From NCBI GenBank assembly GCA_963667575.2, contig CAXXHY010000062.1:62001-126000 (forward strand): a stretch of 64,000 nucleotides of DNA. Direction: 5' to 3'. Below are positions 16,652 to 25,095 of the stretch, in pieces; the stretch's first letter is position 1; each line of letters opens with the position of its first letter. Origin of the DNA: G963665495 sp963667575. GTDB taxonomy: Bacteria; Desulfobacterota; Desulfovibrionia; Desulfovibrionales; Desulfovibrionaceae. The position numbers and the translations under genes were made by a program. The notes beneath the pieces were generated by a model. It saw only the letters and a list, made by a program, of their open reading frames with translations. It did no database searches and had not been told where the DNA came from.

Positions 16652-17911
16652 CTATGCGATTCCGGGAACCGGGAAACCCTCGCACAGCGTACGGACCTGC
16701 AGTTTTATCCTGTCCTGCAGCTTCAGATCATCGGGCGCAAGCAAAACATCTGCCATCCAGCCCGCGAGCTGCCGCATTTCCTTTTCCCCCATGCCCCTGG
16801 TGGTGGCTGCGGGCGTGCCGATACGGATGCCGCTCGGACGCAGGGGCGGATTGGGATCGTCCGGAATGATCTGCTTGTTGGTGGTGATGTTCACTGTATC
16901 CAGCAGTTCTTCCGCTTCCCTGCCGTTCAGGCCGCAGGATGTCTGCGTATTCAATACGAGCATGTGGTTGTCGGTGCCTCCCGTGATCAGCGCGATGTTG
17001 CGCTCCAGGAACACTTCCGCCATGGCCTTGGCGTTTTTGAGGATCTGCGCCGCGTAGGTCTTGAATTCGGGCTCCAGGGCCTTGCCCAGGGTCACGGCAA
17101 TACCCGCCACAACGTTCATGTGCGGGCCGCCCTGCAGTCCGGGGAACACGGATTTGTCGATCTGCGGGGCCAGGGCCTTTTTGCACAGGATCATGCCGCC
17201 GCGCGGACCGCGAAGGGATTTGTGCGAAGTGGTGGTCATGACGTCGAAGCCGAAATCCAGAGGGTTGGCCAGAGCGCCGCCCGCCACCATGCCCGCGTAG
17301 TGGGACGCGTCGCACATGGTCAGGGCGCCCACTTCGTCGGCTATCGCCTTGAACGCTGCGTAATCCAGATCACGCGGATAGGAGGTGTACCCGGCCAGCA
17401 GCAGCTTGGGACGATGCTCCAACGCAGCCTTGCGGATGGCTTCGAAGTCGAACGAACCGTCTGCCGTGTTGGTCTTGTAGCGGACGAAATTGAAGAGCTT
17501 GCCCATATGCGATACGGGCGCTCCGTGGGTCAGGTGTCCGCCGTGGGAAAGATCCATGGCCAGGATCGTATCGCCGGGCTCCAGCAGCCCCAGATACACG
17601 GCCTGGTTCATGGGCGAACCGGACAGCGGCTGCACATTGGCATGCTCCGCACGAAACACCTGACAGGCCCGCTGGCGCGCCAGGTCCTCCAGAACGTCCG
17701 TATAATCCTGTCCGCCGTAATAGCGGCGGCCGGGGTAGCCTTCGGAATACTTGTTGGTGAACACGGACCCCAATGTGGCGAGCACCTCCGGATAGGTGTA
17801 ATTCTCCGAAGGAATCAGCTCGATGCCGGTGGACTGACGCTTTTCTTCAGCCTTGACGAGTTCGTATACGCTGGGATCGGTCTTGGAAAGAAGATCAAAA
17901 TAAGCCTGCAT
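16652..17911 (-). CDS. glyA: Serine hydroxymethyltransferase
   Basis: This cytosolic PLP enzyme (419 aa) converts serine and tetrahydrofolate to glycine and 5,10-methylene-THF. The family landmarks are present in order: ELIPSENYTYPEV (about 31-43), NKYSEGYPGRRYYGG (about 53-67), the SHGGHLTHG block (about 122-130) and MTTTSHKSLRGPRGG, where the cofactor Lys is about residue 231. The usual DMAHIAG block reads DASHYAG here. The length is standard. The start ATG at 17911 follows AGGAGG. A ZTP riboswitch and a hairpin that can cover the ribosome site precede it, which ties glyA expression to folate and purine status. It is transcribed alone. Confidence 0.96.
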   Translation of the reverse strand: MQAYFDLLSKTDPSVYELVKAEEKRQSTGIELIPSENYTYPEVLATLGSVFTNKYSEGYPGRRYYGGQDYTDVLEDLARQRACQVFRAEHANVQPLSGSPMNQAVYLGLLEPGDTILAMDLSHGGHLTHGAPVSHMGKLFNFVRYKTNTADGSFDFEAIRKAALEHRPKLLLAGYTSYPRDLDYAAFKAIADEVGALTMCDASHYAGMVAGGALANPLDFGFDVMTTTSHKSLRGPRGGMILCKKALAPQIDKSVFPGLQGGPHMNVVAGIAVTLGKALEPEFKTYAAQILKNAKAMAEVFLERNIALITGGTDNHMLVLNTQTSCGLNGREAEELLDTVNITTNKQIIPDDPNPPLRPSGIRIGTPAATTRGMGEKEMRQLAGWMADVLLAPDDLKLQDRIKLQVRTLCEGFPVPGIA

Positions 17912-17927
17912 GGGCAGCCTCCTGTTT

Positions 17928-17942
17928 CCCCGAATTTCGGGG
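17928..17942 (-). promoter_or_regulatory. Expression-platform hairpin before the glyA ribosome site
   Basis: CCCCGAA and TTCGGGG form a 7-bp stem just upstream of the AGGAGG of glyA. It lies between the riboswitch aptamer and the start codon. It has no T-tract, so control of translation start is more likely than termination. Confidence 0.5.
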
Positions 17943-17961
17943 GTTGTGGAAGCACACCGGT

Positions 17962-18045
17962 TACGCGGTGCGGCCCAGGCGAGCGGCTGATGCTCTCCCC
18001 AGCTTCCCCGTGGTTGATTCCACGTCGAGTCGCCAGTTGCAGGGG
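17962..18045 (-). ncRNA. ZTP (pfl) riboswitch
   Basis: Read on the minus strand, the leader of glyA contains the conserved parts of the ZTP riboswitch in the right order: AACTGGCGAC, then CGTGGAATCAACCACGGGGA (a stem-loop with the fixed UCAACCACGGGGA side), and finally CGCCTGGGC at 17973-17981, which pairs back with the first part as a pseudoknot in the known fold. The motif senses ZMP/ZTP, which build up when 10-formyl-THF is short. Known targets are purine and one-carbon genes, glyA among them, so the context agrees. Expected effect: glyA is turned on when folate is limiting. Confidence 0.9.
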
Positions 18046-18176
18046 AGATGTCGAGTGACTGTTTTTCCAGTAGGTGAGATGGCGGCCGCTGTCAAGCAAA
18101 GAGCCCTATTCGTCATTCAACTGACAATTCCAGCCTCTACGATTGCCAGCACCGCCGCCCTATGCAATCATGCCAC

Positions 18177-18987
18177 ATGATCAAGAAAGGTCCCACCCTG
18201 TTCGTACTGGCAGCCTGCATCCTGTTGACCATTCTGACGGAAGTGGGCGGGGTCATCCTCCTGCTCGGCCTGCTGGTTGCCCTTTTGGCAAAAAAAACGT
18301 TCCAGAATCGCCCGGTTCGGGCTGTTTGGCGGATCCTTTGTCTGTCTTTGGCTTGCAAGCCTGTTCTGGCTCATGCCCTGGCTGGCCCTGCAGTACAACA
18401 AGGTTCCGCTGCCCATGCGCGCCAGTACGGAGTTTCCGCTCCGGCCCGTCAGCATCCTGTATCCGCTTTTGTTCAGAAACTACGTGACGCCCGCCTTGAA
18501 ACACGAACTCCAGCGGGTCTCCTTGCGGATCAAAACAGACACCGGTCAGGAGATGGTATACCTGGACGCCTGTTTTCCCCTGGGCAAATCCATTCCCCTG
18601 CTCCCCCATCTGAGCCACAACGACGGGCGCAAAATGGACCTCGCCTTTTTCTACGAGAACCAGGACCGGCCAACACCGCCGCCCTCTCCCCTGGGCTATT
18701 GGGCCTACGTGCAACCGCGAAAAGGCGATCCGCAGCCCTGCAAGGACACCTTCAGCCTGCTGCGCTGGGACATGGACTGGCTGCAGCCCTTTTTTCCCAA
18801 AACAGAACTGGATGAAAAAAAGACCAGAGCCATGCTCCGGTCGCTGCTGCAATCAAAACAGATTCAAAAAATTCTTCTGGAACCCCATTTGCGGATGCGT
18901 ATGGGTTTGAACGACTCGCGCGTCCGTTTTCAGGGATGCCGGGCCGCGCGTCATGATGATCACGCGCACGTTCAGGTGCTGCCCTAA
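18177..18987 (+). pseudogene. LAS-type metallopeptidase-like membrane protein with a frameshift
   Basis: The gene reads from ATG 18177 (MIKKGPTLFVLAACILL...) for about 38 residues, then the coding signal jumps one frame at an eight-A run (18290-18297) and continues to a TAA at 18987. Removing one A joins the two parts into about 269 residues. There are two hydrophobic helices near residues 8-37 and 50-68. The periplasmic part holds HNDGRKMD, an H-x6-D motif, and a C-terminal RHDDHAHVQ with an H-x-H motif. These are the zinc ligands of LAS peptidases (MepA, VanX, M15), which cut peptidoglycan peptides. It may be a sequencing error, a phase-variable gene or a true pseudogene. Confidence 0.65.
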
Positions 18988-18992
18988 GGGCC

Positions 18993-19868
18993 TTATCCCG
19001 CCAGTCCGAGAATCTCGCGCGCACGGCCGGGGGCAGCCACGCTGCCACCCAGGAGCTCGACAAGCTGCACGGCCTTTTCCACCAGCTGGCGGTTGTCCGC
19101 CAGAACGCCTTTGCGCAGGTAGAGGTTGTCTTCCAGGCCCACGCGGATGTTGCCCCCCATGATCATGGCTTGCGCGGCAAACGGGAACTGCTGCGCTCCC
19201 ACGGAAAATCCGGACCAGATCGACCCCTGCGGCAGCTGATTGCGCATGGCCAGCATGCATTCCGGATCGGCCGGCGCACCATAGGGAACCCCCATGCAGA
19301 GCTGGAACAGAGCCGGACTTTTGATCAGGCCTTCGGCAATGAGTTTTTTGGCCACCCAGATGTGCCCCAGTTCGAAGACCTCGATCTCGGGCCTGACCCC
19401 GGAATCCCGGATCAGCCCGGCCATGACCCGCAGCTGCTTGAGCGTGGCCAGATAGGCGAACTCGCAGACGTTCATGGTGCCGCAATCCAGAGTGCAGATC
19501 TCGGGCGCCAGTTCGAGGATATGCCGGACGCGTTCGGTGGCCGGCGCCAGGTCCGTACCTGCTGCTGGCAGACGCGGGTCGCCGTCGTCAGGCACGTAAT
19601 AACCGCCCATGCCCGCGGTGAGATTCAGGATCACATCCGAGCCCGCGTCCCTGACGCGCTCCACAACCTCCCGGTACAACTCCGGATCCATGCTGGTCTT
19701 GCCGCTTTGCGGATCGCGGACGTGAACATGCGCAATGGCCGCGCCCGCCTCCCTGGCCTGCAGCACCGCTTCCGCAATCTGCGCCGGGGTAACCGGAACG
19801 GCCGGATTCTTCGGAACCGTATCACTGGAACCGGTGACGGCGCAGGTGATGATGACTTCCTGATTCAC
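18993..19868 (-). CDS. BKACE family 3-keto-acid cleavage enzyme (DUF849)
   Basis: The product (291 aa) should condense a beta-keto acid with acetyl-CoA to form acetoacetate and a new CoA ester, as 3-keto-5-aminohexanoate cleavage enzyme (Kce) does. Family blocks are VIITCAVTGSSDTVPKNPAVP (near 4), AAIAHVHVRDP with zinc-binding HVH (near 44), LNLTAGMGG (near 81), the LDCGTMN block (near 125) and GGNIRVGLEDNLYL (near 238). GTG at 19868 is chosen because AAGGAGAG lies 7 bases upstream; the open frame continues upstream without a start signal. The substrate is unknown because BKACE proteins act on many keto acids and no lysine-degradation genes are adjacent. Confidence 0.85.
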   Translation of the reverse strand: MNQEVIITCAVTGSSDTVPKNPAVPVTPAQIAEAVLQAREAGAAIAHVHVRDPQSGKTSMDPELYREVVERVRDAGSDVILNLTAGMGGYYVPDDGDPRLPAAGTDLAPATERVRHILELAPEICTLDCGTMNVCEFAYLATLKQLRVMAGLIRDSGVRPEIEVFELGHIWVAKKLIAEGLIKSPALFQLCMGVPYGAPADPECMLAMRNQLPQGSIWSGFSVGAQQFPFAAQAMIMGGNIRVGLEDNLYLRKGVLADNRQLVEKAVQLVELLGGSVAAPGRAREILGLAG

Positions 19869-20122
19869 GGATACTCTCTCCTTGAGCGAACCGGGCATCG
19901 GACGTCCCGGACTCAAGGCTTCTTACCTCCGATGGGACCCCGGGGCAAGACGGGATAGGGCCAGAAGGAGTCCCATAAGCGAAATTTCAGTTCAGGACGT
20001 CTGCTGACCCATTCCCCACCAAAAGCATGTACAAACCGCAAAGCATGTTTAGCTTGTAAACTGGCTGCCTTTAAGGAAACCTTCACTGCAATGACCCGAC
20101 TGCATCAGCAAAGGAGCGTTTT

Positions 20123-21103
20123 TTGCCGAAAAATTCCCCGAACATGCAAGACCCCGGCTTTCCCCATTATCTGCAAACCGGCTGGCAAACCTGCCACGAC
20201 GTCAACGGCGCGCCCCAGGAATGCGCAAACAGCGGACAGGATGGCGAACTGCGTCCCGGAGCTTTGACACCGGAGCCGCGCTTTATCGTTGAAAACGACA
20301 CCGTACTTGACGCGCTGACCGGCCTGGTCTGGAGTTGTTCGGCCAATCCGGGGGAGTTTCCGCTGAACTGGAAAGAGGCCGGGGAGTTCATCGAGCAGTG
20401 CAACAGGGACGGACTGGCCGGGCATACGGACTGGCGACTGCCCAACCGGCGCGAACTGCGCAGTCTCATGGACTACTCGCGCAAGGATCCGGCTCTGCCC
20501 GCCGAACATCCGTTCGCGGATGTCTCGCCGCAATGGTACTGGAGCAGCACGCCCTGGGCAGGCAATACGGAGTACGCCTGGTACGTGCATTTTGTGGGCG
20601 GCCGGATGTTCTACGGCAAGACCGACGGCTATTATCTGGTCTGGCCCGTACGCGGTACGAGCGCCCTGCTGCCCGAACCGCAGGCCGGTCCCGGGCTTTC
20701 CGGCCGGGGCTGGACCGTGGATCGCTTTCAGACCGATGCGGATACGGTCCGCGACACGCTCACGGGATTGCGCTGGACCAGAAACGCGGACCATTCCGGA
20801 CCGCTCACCTGGGCGGAAGCCCTGGACAAATCCCGGACTCTGGCGGCGCAGGGATTCGGCGGCGTACGCTCCTGGCGGCTGCCCACCATCAACGAGCTCG
20901 AAAGCCTGACCGACGCCTCGCAACACGGACCGGCCCTGCCCCTGGACCACCCTTTCCGCAATGTCCGGCAGGTCTATCATTCGTCCACCACCAGCGGCTA
21001 CGAAAAGGACTGGCTCATGGCCCTGTACATGGACAAGGGCGCGGTGGGCGTGGGCTACAAGCCGGACGCCCTTTTCCACGTCTGGTTCTGTACGCAGGAA
21101 TAA
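20123..21103 (+). CDS. Two-repeat Lcl (DUF1566) domain protein
   Basis: This 326-residue protein has two copies of the DUF1566/Lcl C-terminal lectin-like domain. Repeat 1 covers about residues 58-178, with DTVLDALTGLVWS, DWRLPNRRELRSLMDY, YWSSTPW and VWPVRG. Repeat 2 covers about 200-325, with DTVRDTLTGLRWT, SWRLPTINELESLTD, HSSTTSGY and HVWFCTQE. No signal peptide is seen, which is odd for a domain found mostly in surface proteins. The start is TTG at 20123 with AAGGAG at 20111-20116. Related domains in Legionella Lcl bind glycosaminoglycans; a binding role here is inference. No operon partner is visible. Confidence 0.75.
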   Translation: MPKNSPNMQDPGFPHYLQTGWQTCHDVNGAPQECANSGQDGELRPGALTPEPRFIVENDTVLDALTGLVWSCSANPGEFPLNWKEAGEFIEQCNRDGLAGHTDWRLPNRRELRSLMDYSRKDPALPAEHPFADVSPQWYWSSTPWAGNTEYAWYVHFVGGRMFYGKTDGYYLVWPVRGTSALLPEPQAGPGLSGRGWTVDRFQTDADTVRDTLTGLRWTRNADHSGPLTWAEALDKSRTLAAQGFGGVRSWRLPTINELESLTDASQHGPALPLDHPFRNVRQVYHSSTTSGYEKDWLMALYMDKGAVGVGYKPDALFHVWFCTQE

Positions 21104-21135
21104 ACCGCGACAGACCTGCGTTGCCCATTCAGGGG

Positions 21136-21453
21136 CTATTGGCGCACAAAACCCTTGTTGAACTGCAGCAGACGCTGCTCCAGTTGCCGGGTTTTGTCCG
21201 GGGGAAAACCGATTTTGAGCAGATGGGATGCCGCGTTGCTGCTCATGGTGGAAAAAAAGGATTCACGGGTGGCGGCCGGTCTGTCGGCCAGTTCCTTCCA
21301 GTCCTGCAGCTTCCACTCCTCGAGGGTGGCCGCGATGGCCTTGCGGAAAACCCCCTTTGCCGAAAGCGCGTTCAATTGCGGATGCAGTTCCTGGACAATG
21401 GCTGTCATGGCTTCGATTTTCTTTTCCTGCTTGGCGTTGCCTCGTACTCCCAT
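21136..21453 (-). CDS. Small uncharacterised helical protein
   Basis: This 105-residue protein is not recognised. It is rich in charged and helix-forming residues, has no signal peptide, no membrane segment and no cysteines, and ends FNKGFVRQ. The ATG at 21453 follows AAAGGAGAAAAGCC, a strong ribosome site that supports a real gene. It converges with the Lcl-domain gene, 32 bases from stop to stop. Confidence 0.55.
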   Translation of the reverse strand: MGVRGNAKQEKKIEAMTAIVQELHPQLNALSAKGVFRKAIAATLEEWKLQDWKELADRPAATRESFFSTMSSNAASHLLKIGFPPDKTRQLEQRLLQFNKGFVRQ

Positions 21454-21852
21454 GGCTTTTCTCCTTTTCAGACGCCCTCAGGCGCCGGCCGGATGTTCTC
21501 GAAAAAGCCGGGCCAAAACAGCACCCCGCCGGCGGAAACAGGCCTTAGCTGATCCCGCGTACCATCCACGTTGAAAACACCATAGGATATTCACGCTGGC
21601 AGCATGTTGATTCAGATCAACGTTATTGTATTTTATATACAATTTCATGCAGCCGATTTTTCTTGCCCCCCAATGTAAAGTGGGCTAAAGATTACACCCG
21701 GTCGGCAGTTCACCCAGGCGTCGCCGCCCCTCACAGGGAGCTAAACCTGCCTTATCCAATTCCATTCGACACCTTATCCGCGTGCCGGGTCGGAAGTCGG
21801 CGACCACCGGCAATCCAGAATCTTCTGGTAGGCCCGAATACGAGGATAAGTC

Positions 21853-22401
21853 ATGTCCAGAACCGCTCTGCCCCTGCATGTGGGCGATATCTCTTGTTTT
21901 GCCAAATCCCTGCGCAGCGCCCTGGATGGCCTGGAAAAATTGCCCAGCCATCTGGAAATGCTGAATATTCTGACAAAGGCCCAAGGATACAGGAACTTCC
22001 AGCACTTCAAGGCCCAGACCGAGGCCCTGGAACGTTTTGAAACTCCCCAGCCAGCCAGGCCCGAGCCCGAGGTGAACTACAAGCTGGTCCACCGGGTGAC
22101 CCGCTTTTTCGACGAGCAGCACCGGCTGATCCGCTGGCCCGGCAAATACAGCCAGCGTATGCTATGCCTCTGGGTAGTCTGGTCGCACATCCCGGCCCGC
22201 AGCAGCTTTACGGAAAAGGAAATCAGCGAACTGCTCAATGACTGGCATTTGTTCGGCGACCATGCCCTGCTGCGTCGCGAACTGGTGGACAACCGCATGA
22301 TGGAACGTACGCCTGACGGACGATGCTACAAGCGGCTGGAAGTCCGACCTCCGGCAGACGCCGTGGCCCTGCTGAAGCAGTTGCGCAAGCAACCTTATTG
22401 A
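21853..22401 (+). CDS. DUF2087 domain protein
   Basis: The 183-residue protein has a DUF2087 domain at about residues 85-170. The pattern is IRWPGKYSQRMLCLWVVW, FTEKEISELLNDWHLFGDH, LLRRELVDNRMMERTPDG and CYKRLE, matching the winged-helix-like domain found alone or joined to transcription regulators. The N-terminal 50 residues (LPSHLEMLNILTKAQGYRNF) resemble the short helical module that precedes several glyoxalase-related or regulatory domains. A regulatory or DNA-binding role is possible but not shown. A hairpin at 22427-22465 may end transcription. Confidence 0.65.
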   Translation: MSRTALPLHVGDISCFAKSLRSALDGLEKLPSHLEMLNILTKAQGYRNFQHFKAQTEALERFETPQPARPEPEVNYKLVHRVTRFFDEQHRLIRWPGKYSQRMLCLWVVWSHIPARSSFTEKEISELLNDWHLFGDHALLRRELVDNRMMERTPDGRCYKRLEVRPPADAVALLKQLRKQPY

Positions 22402-22699
22402 TTCCAACTATCCGATATCATGAAACAAAGGCGGGGGCTTGCATAGAGTCCCCGCCCCCTTTATAACCTCTGCTCGGCGCGACTGGTTCAGTTCCAATGT
22501 CCGCCAGGCCGAGGCCTCTTCCTCTGCCTTTCTTAGAAACATGTGACCTGACGAGTCGTTATCAATCCAAACGTTTTTTTTCCCCTTAGCCTCTGTTTAT
22601 CTGTCTTTAACGCTTTGCTGCACCACCAGATGAATGCCAACGACCTGAAAAGGGAGAAAAGAATTCAAAAGCCTTATACGGCGCAACAAGGAGTCTTTC
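22402..22699. other. Intergenic region between DUF2087 and TPR genes
   Basis: These 298 bases hold an imperfect terminator-like hairpin (22427-22465: GGCGGGGGC against GTCCCCGCCCCC, then TTTAT) and the leader of the TPR gene. No coding signal was found. Confidence 0.4.
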
Positions 22700-23560
22700 A
22701 TGCGTTCCAGCTCCATCCTCATCCTGCTTTTTACGGCCTGCCTGCTGTGTCTGCCCTGCACGGCCCTGGCGACAAAGCCGGAAGTCTGCAACCAGGCGGA
22801 CAAGATATATAAATCCAAGCAGTTCGAAAAAGCCCTTCAATTATACGACCAGTGTTTGCAAAAACCCGTGGGTCGAAAACGCAAGGCCCTGACCTACAAC
22901 AACCGGGGCAATGCCCATTACCATCTGAAACAATACGACGCGGCCCTGGCCGATTTCACCCTGGCCATCAAGAACGATCCGCAGCTGGATCCTCCCTACG
23001 GCAACCGGGCGGGCCTGCTCATGCAGCTCAAACGTTACGATGAGGCCATCGAGGACTGGAACAAGGTCATCAGTTTCCGCCCCAGGGATGCCGCCGTCTA
23101 CGACTGCCTGGGACGGTGCAAGGAAAAACTCAAGGACTATGACGGCGCCATCAAGGATCTGACCCAAGCCATCAGCATCGATCCCAAGTACGCGCGCTCG
23201 TTTTTTGACCGCGGAATAACCTTCTATCACCAGAAAAAGTACGCCCAGGCCGCGGCCGACCAGACACGGGTCATCAAACTGAATCCCAAACACTACAATG
23301 CCTACAACTACAGAGGCACGGCCCTTATGGCGCAGAAGGAATACGACAAGGCCATTACCGATTTCAGCCAGGCCATCAGTCTGAAAAAGGACTGGGCCAC
23401 GCCCTACCGTAACCGCGGACTGGCCAAAGAAGCCCAGGGCGACCTGCCCGGAGCAGTGAGCGACTGCCAGCAAGCCCTGAAACTGCGCCCCAAGGACAGA
23501 CAGGCCACTGCCTGCCTGCAGCGCAGCCAAAAGAAAATGAGCGTCTCCGCGCTCAATTAG
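22700..23560 (+). CDS. Periplasmic tetratricopeptide repeat protein
   Basis: The product (286 aa) is a scaffold protein with a signal peptide (1-25, ending CTALA). From about residue 35 it shows seven TPR units of 34 residues, each with the helix A/helix B pattern. Clear examples are NNRGNAHYHLKQYDAALADF, YGNRAGLLMQLKRYDEAIED, YDCLGRCKEKLKDYDGAIKD and YNYRGTALMAQKEYDKAITD. The partner is unknown. The start ATG follows CAAGGAGTC. A strong two-way terminator lies 29 bases after the stop. Confidence 0.85.
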   Translation: MRSSSILILLFTACLLCLPCTALATKPEVCNQADKIYKSKQFEKALQLYDQCLQKPVGRKRKALTYNNRGNAHYHLKQYDAALADFTLAIKNDPQLDPPYGNRAGLLMQLKRYDEAIEDWNKVISFRPRDAAVYDCLGRCKEKLKDYDGAIKDLTQAISIDPKYARSFFDRGITFYHQKKYAQAAADQTRVIKLNPKHYNAYNYRGTALMAQKEYDKAITDFSQAISLKKDWATPYRNRGLAKEAQGDLPGAVSDCQQALKLRPKDRQATACLQRSQKKMSVSALN

Positions 23561-23588
23561 CACGGTGCTTTGCACGCTTGATAACATT

Positions 23589-23638
23589 AAAAAAAGCACA
23601 GGCGGCTTCCCGTATTGGGGAGCCGCCTGTGCTTTTTC
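23589..23638. terminator. Bidirectional terminator between TPR and PH-domain genes
   Basis: AAAAAGCACAGGCGGCTTCC pairs with GGGAGCCGCCTGTGCTTTTT. The stem has a long A-run on one side and a T-run on the other. It lies between convergent genes and can serve both. Confidence 0.9.
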
Positions 23639-23661
23639 TGAGAAAGGAAAAACAGGAGTTG

Positions 23662-24270
23662 CTAATTCGCGGGACGGCCGCGGTGCTCCCGGAGCAGTTC
23701 ATAGACGCGGCGCGCATTTTCAATGTGCTCCAGCTGATGACGTCCATTAATATACCACCCGCTATTCCAACTGCGAAGCGATGCGTCCCCCTCCTCCTGT
23801 AGGTATATGGTTCCTCTGCTGTTTTTACCTTCGTTGAGTTTCAAGGTGTCCAATTTGTCAAAGAAATAACTTTTGTAAGACTTCTGAAAAAAAGTCGAAG
23901 CAATCAGAACGCGTTCGCCGGTAATCGCATAAAAAGTGTTGCGCCTGCGATACCAGTCGAGCAGAAACCTGCCGAAAATAATATAACACCCTGCCAAGCA
24001 GAAGAACCCGCCCACGCTCAGAAATAGCACGGAAAACAGGCCCCCCATTGAGTCTGATGCTCTTTCCGCCGCAAAAATCGACTTTGCGACATTGAACTCC
24101 CAAAAAAAAGCAAAACCACCCCATAACATGGAAAAAGGCACCAACAGCACATCCAGCATCCGGAAATGGATTCCCTGCCCGGGCCGGCCTGTCCAGAGCA
24201 GTTGCTCATCCCGCTCCAGTTCGGGGCGGAACATCTGTTCCAGTCGTGCGTTATCGCCATAGTCCGCCAT
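23662..24270 (-). CDS. Membrane protein with PH-like domain
   Basis: This 202-residue protein starts with an acidic soluble segment containing LLWTGRPGQGIHF (about residues 23-35). Two hydrophobic helices follow (about 40-58 and 80-105). A bacterial PH-like domain comes next: TFYAITGERVLIAST, SYFFDKLDTLKLNEG, GTIYLQEEG. The W-x-G-x-P...Y-x-I-T-x-x-R-V pattern is common in YdbT- or YvbH-like membrane PH proteins. The role is unknown. It converges with the TPR gene and shares its terminator. Confidence 0.65.
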   Translation of the reverse strand: MADYGDNARLEQMFRPELERDEQLLWTGRPGQGIHFRMLDVLLVPFSMLWGGFAFFWEFNVAKSIFAAERASDSMGGLFSVLFLSVGGFFCLAGCYIIFGRFLLDWYRRRNTFYAITGERVLIASTFFQKSYKSYFFDKLDTLKLNEGKNSRGTIYLQEEGDASLRSWNSGWYINGRHQLEHIENARRVYELLREHRGRPAN

Positions 24271-24501
24271 TTACTTTCCTCTCTCGCTGCACGTTTGTGG
24301 AAGAATAGTATCAATGAATCGCTCTCAACGCTGCCTGACAGATAATAGACTTATACCTATTTCACAATGAGAAAACGTTTTTCTTTTTCCCCAGCGCACA
24401 CTCCCGGTAGTGTCACAATGGCACTGGACTTGCCCGAAGCCGACAATACGTATACTCCAGAGGCATCTAACATCCCCCGCAACCCCGGACAGGAGATCGC
24501 C

Positions 24502-24861
24502 ATGCGCCCCCGAGAACTGGTCACCCGCTGGGTGGAAGCCTTCAACAACGCGAATGTGGAAGTCCTGAGCGCTTTGTACGCCCAGGACGCCGTGAATCAT
24601 CAGGTTACGCAGGAGCCTGTGGAAGGCCGGGAGGCCATCCGGGAAATGTTCCGTCAGGAATTCGCCCAGGCAAAAATGACCTGCATTGTGGAAAATCTTT
24701 TTGAAGACGGCGACTGGGCCATTCTGGAGTGGAAAGACCCGCTGGGGCTGCGCGGCTGCGGATTCTTTCATATCGAAAACGACCAAATCCTTCTCCAGCG
24801 CGGCTACTGGGACAAACTGTCCTTTTTCCGTCAGCACAACCTGCCCTTTCCCAAAGCCTGA
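24502..24861 (+). CDS. SnoaL/NTF2-like domain protein
   Basis: The protein is 120 residues long and fits one NTF2-like fold. Visible blocks are RWVEAFNNANVEVLSALYA (about 9-27), DAVNHQVTQEPVEGREAIREMF and the pattern CGFFHIENDQILLQRGYWDK. This resembles the polyketide-cyclase-like SnoaL family, whose members bind small molecules or act as isomerases. ATG at 24502 is chosen because AGGAG lies 6 bases upstream; the open frame extends further up without family similarity. The substrate is unknown. It stands alone. Confidence 0.7.
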   Translation: MRPRELVTRWVEAFNNANVEVLSALYAQDAVNHQVTQEPVEGREAIREMFRQEFAQAKMTCIVENLFEDGDWAILEWKDPLGLRGCGFFHIENDQILLQRGYWDKLSFFRQHNLPFPKA

Positions 24862-25095
24862 CAACCGCCTTGCCACATATCGCATGATCTGATATTCGAT
24901 GCCCGATTTAAAAACTCCGGATACGTTTTTCAACTGATCCGGACTTCTACAACTTCAACCGGAGATTGCATGAAAAAGAGAATAGTAGCGTAATCCGTCC
25001 GCCGACGGGTTCCGCGGCGGACGGAAGACACCCTGTTGCGTTTTGTCCGGGCATACGCATGCCCTTTACACTCACCTGCAACAAGGAGTCATCCA

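Noticed and set aside
18290..18297. Programmed ribosomal frameshifting at the eight-A run
   Set aside because: No downstream pseudoknot or internal Shine-Dalgarno was evident, and four other genes in the window show similar one-base insertions. Slippage cannot be excluded.
18277..18987. Separate gene starting at TTG 18277
   Set aside because: There is no ribosome site, and the upstream frame supplies the missing N-terminal helix, so one frameshifted gene is the simpler reading.
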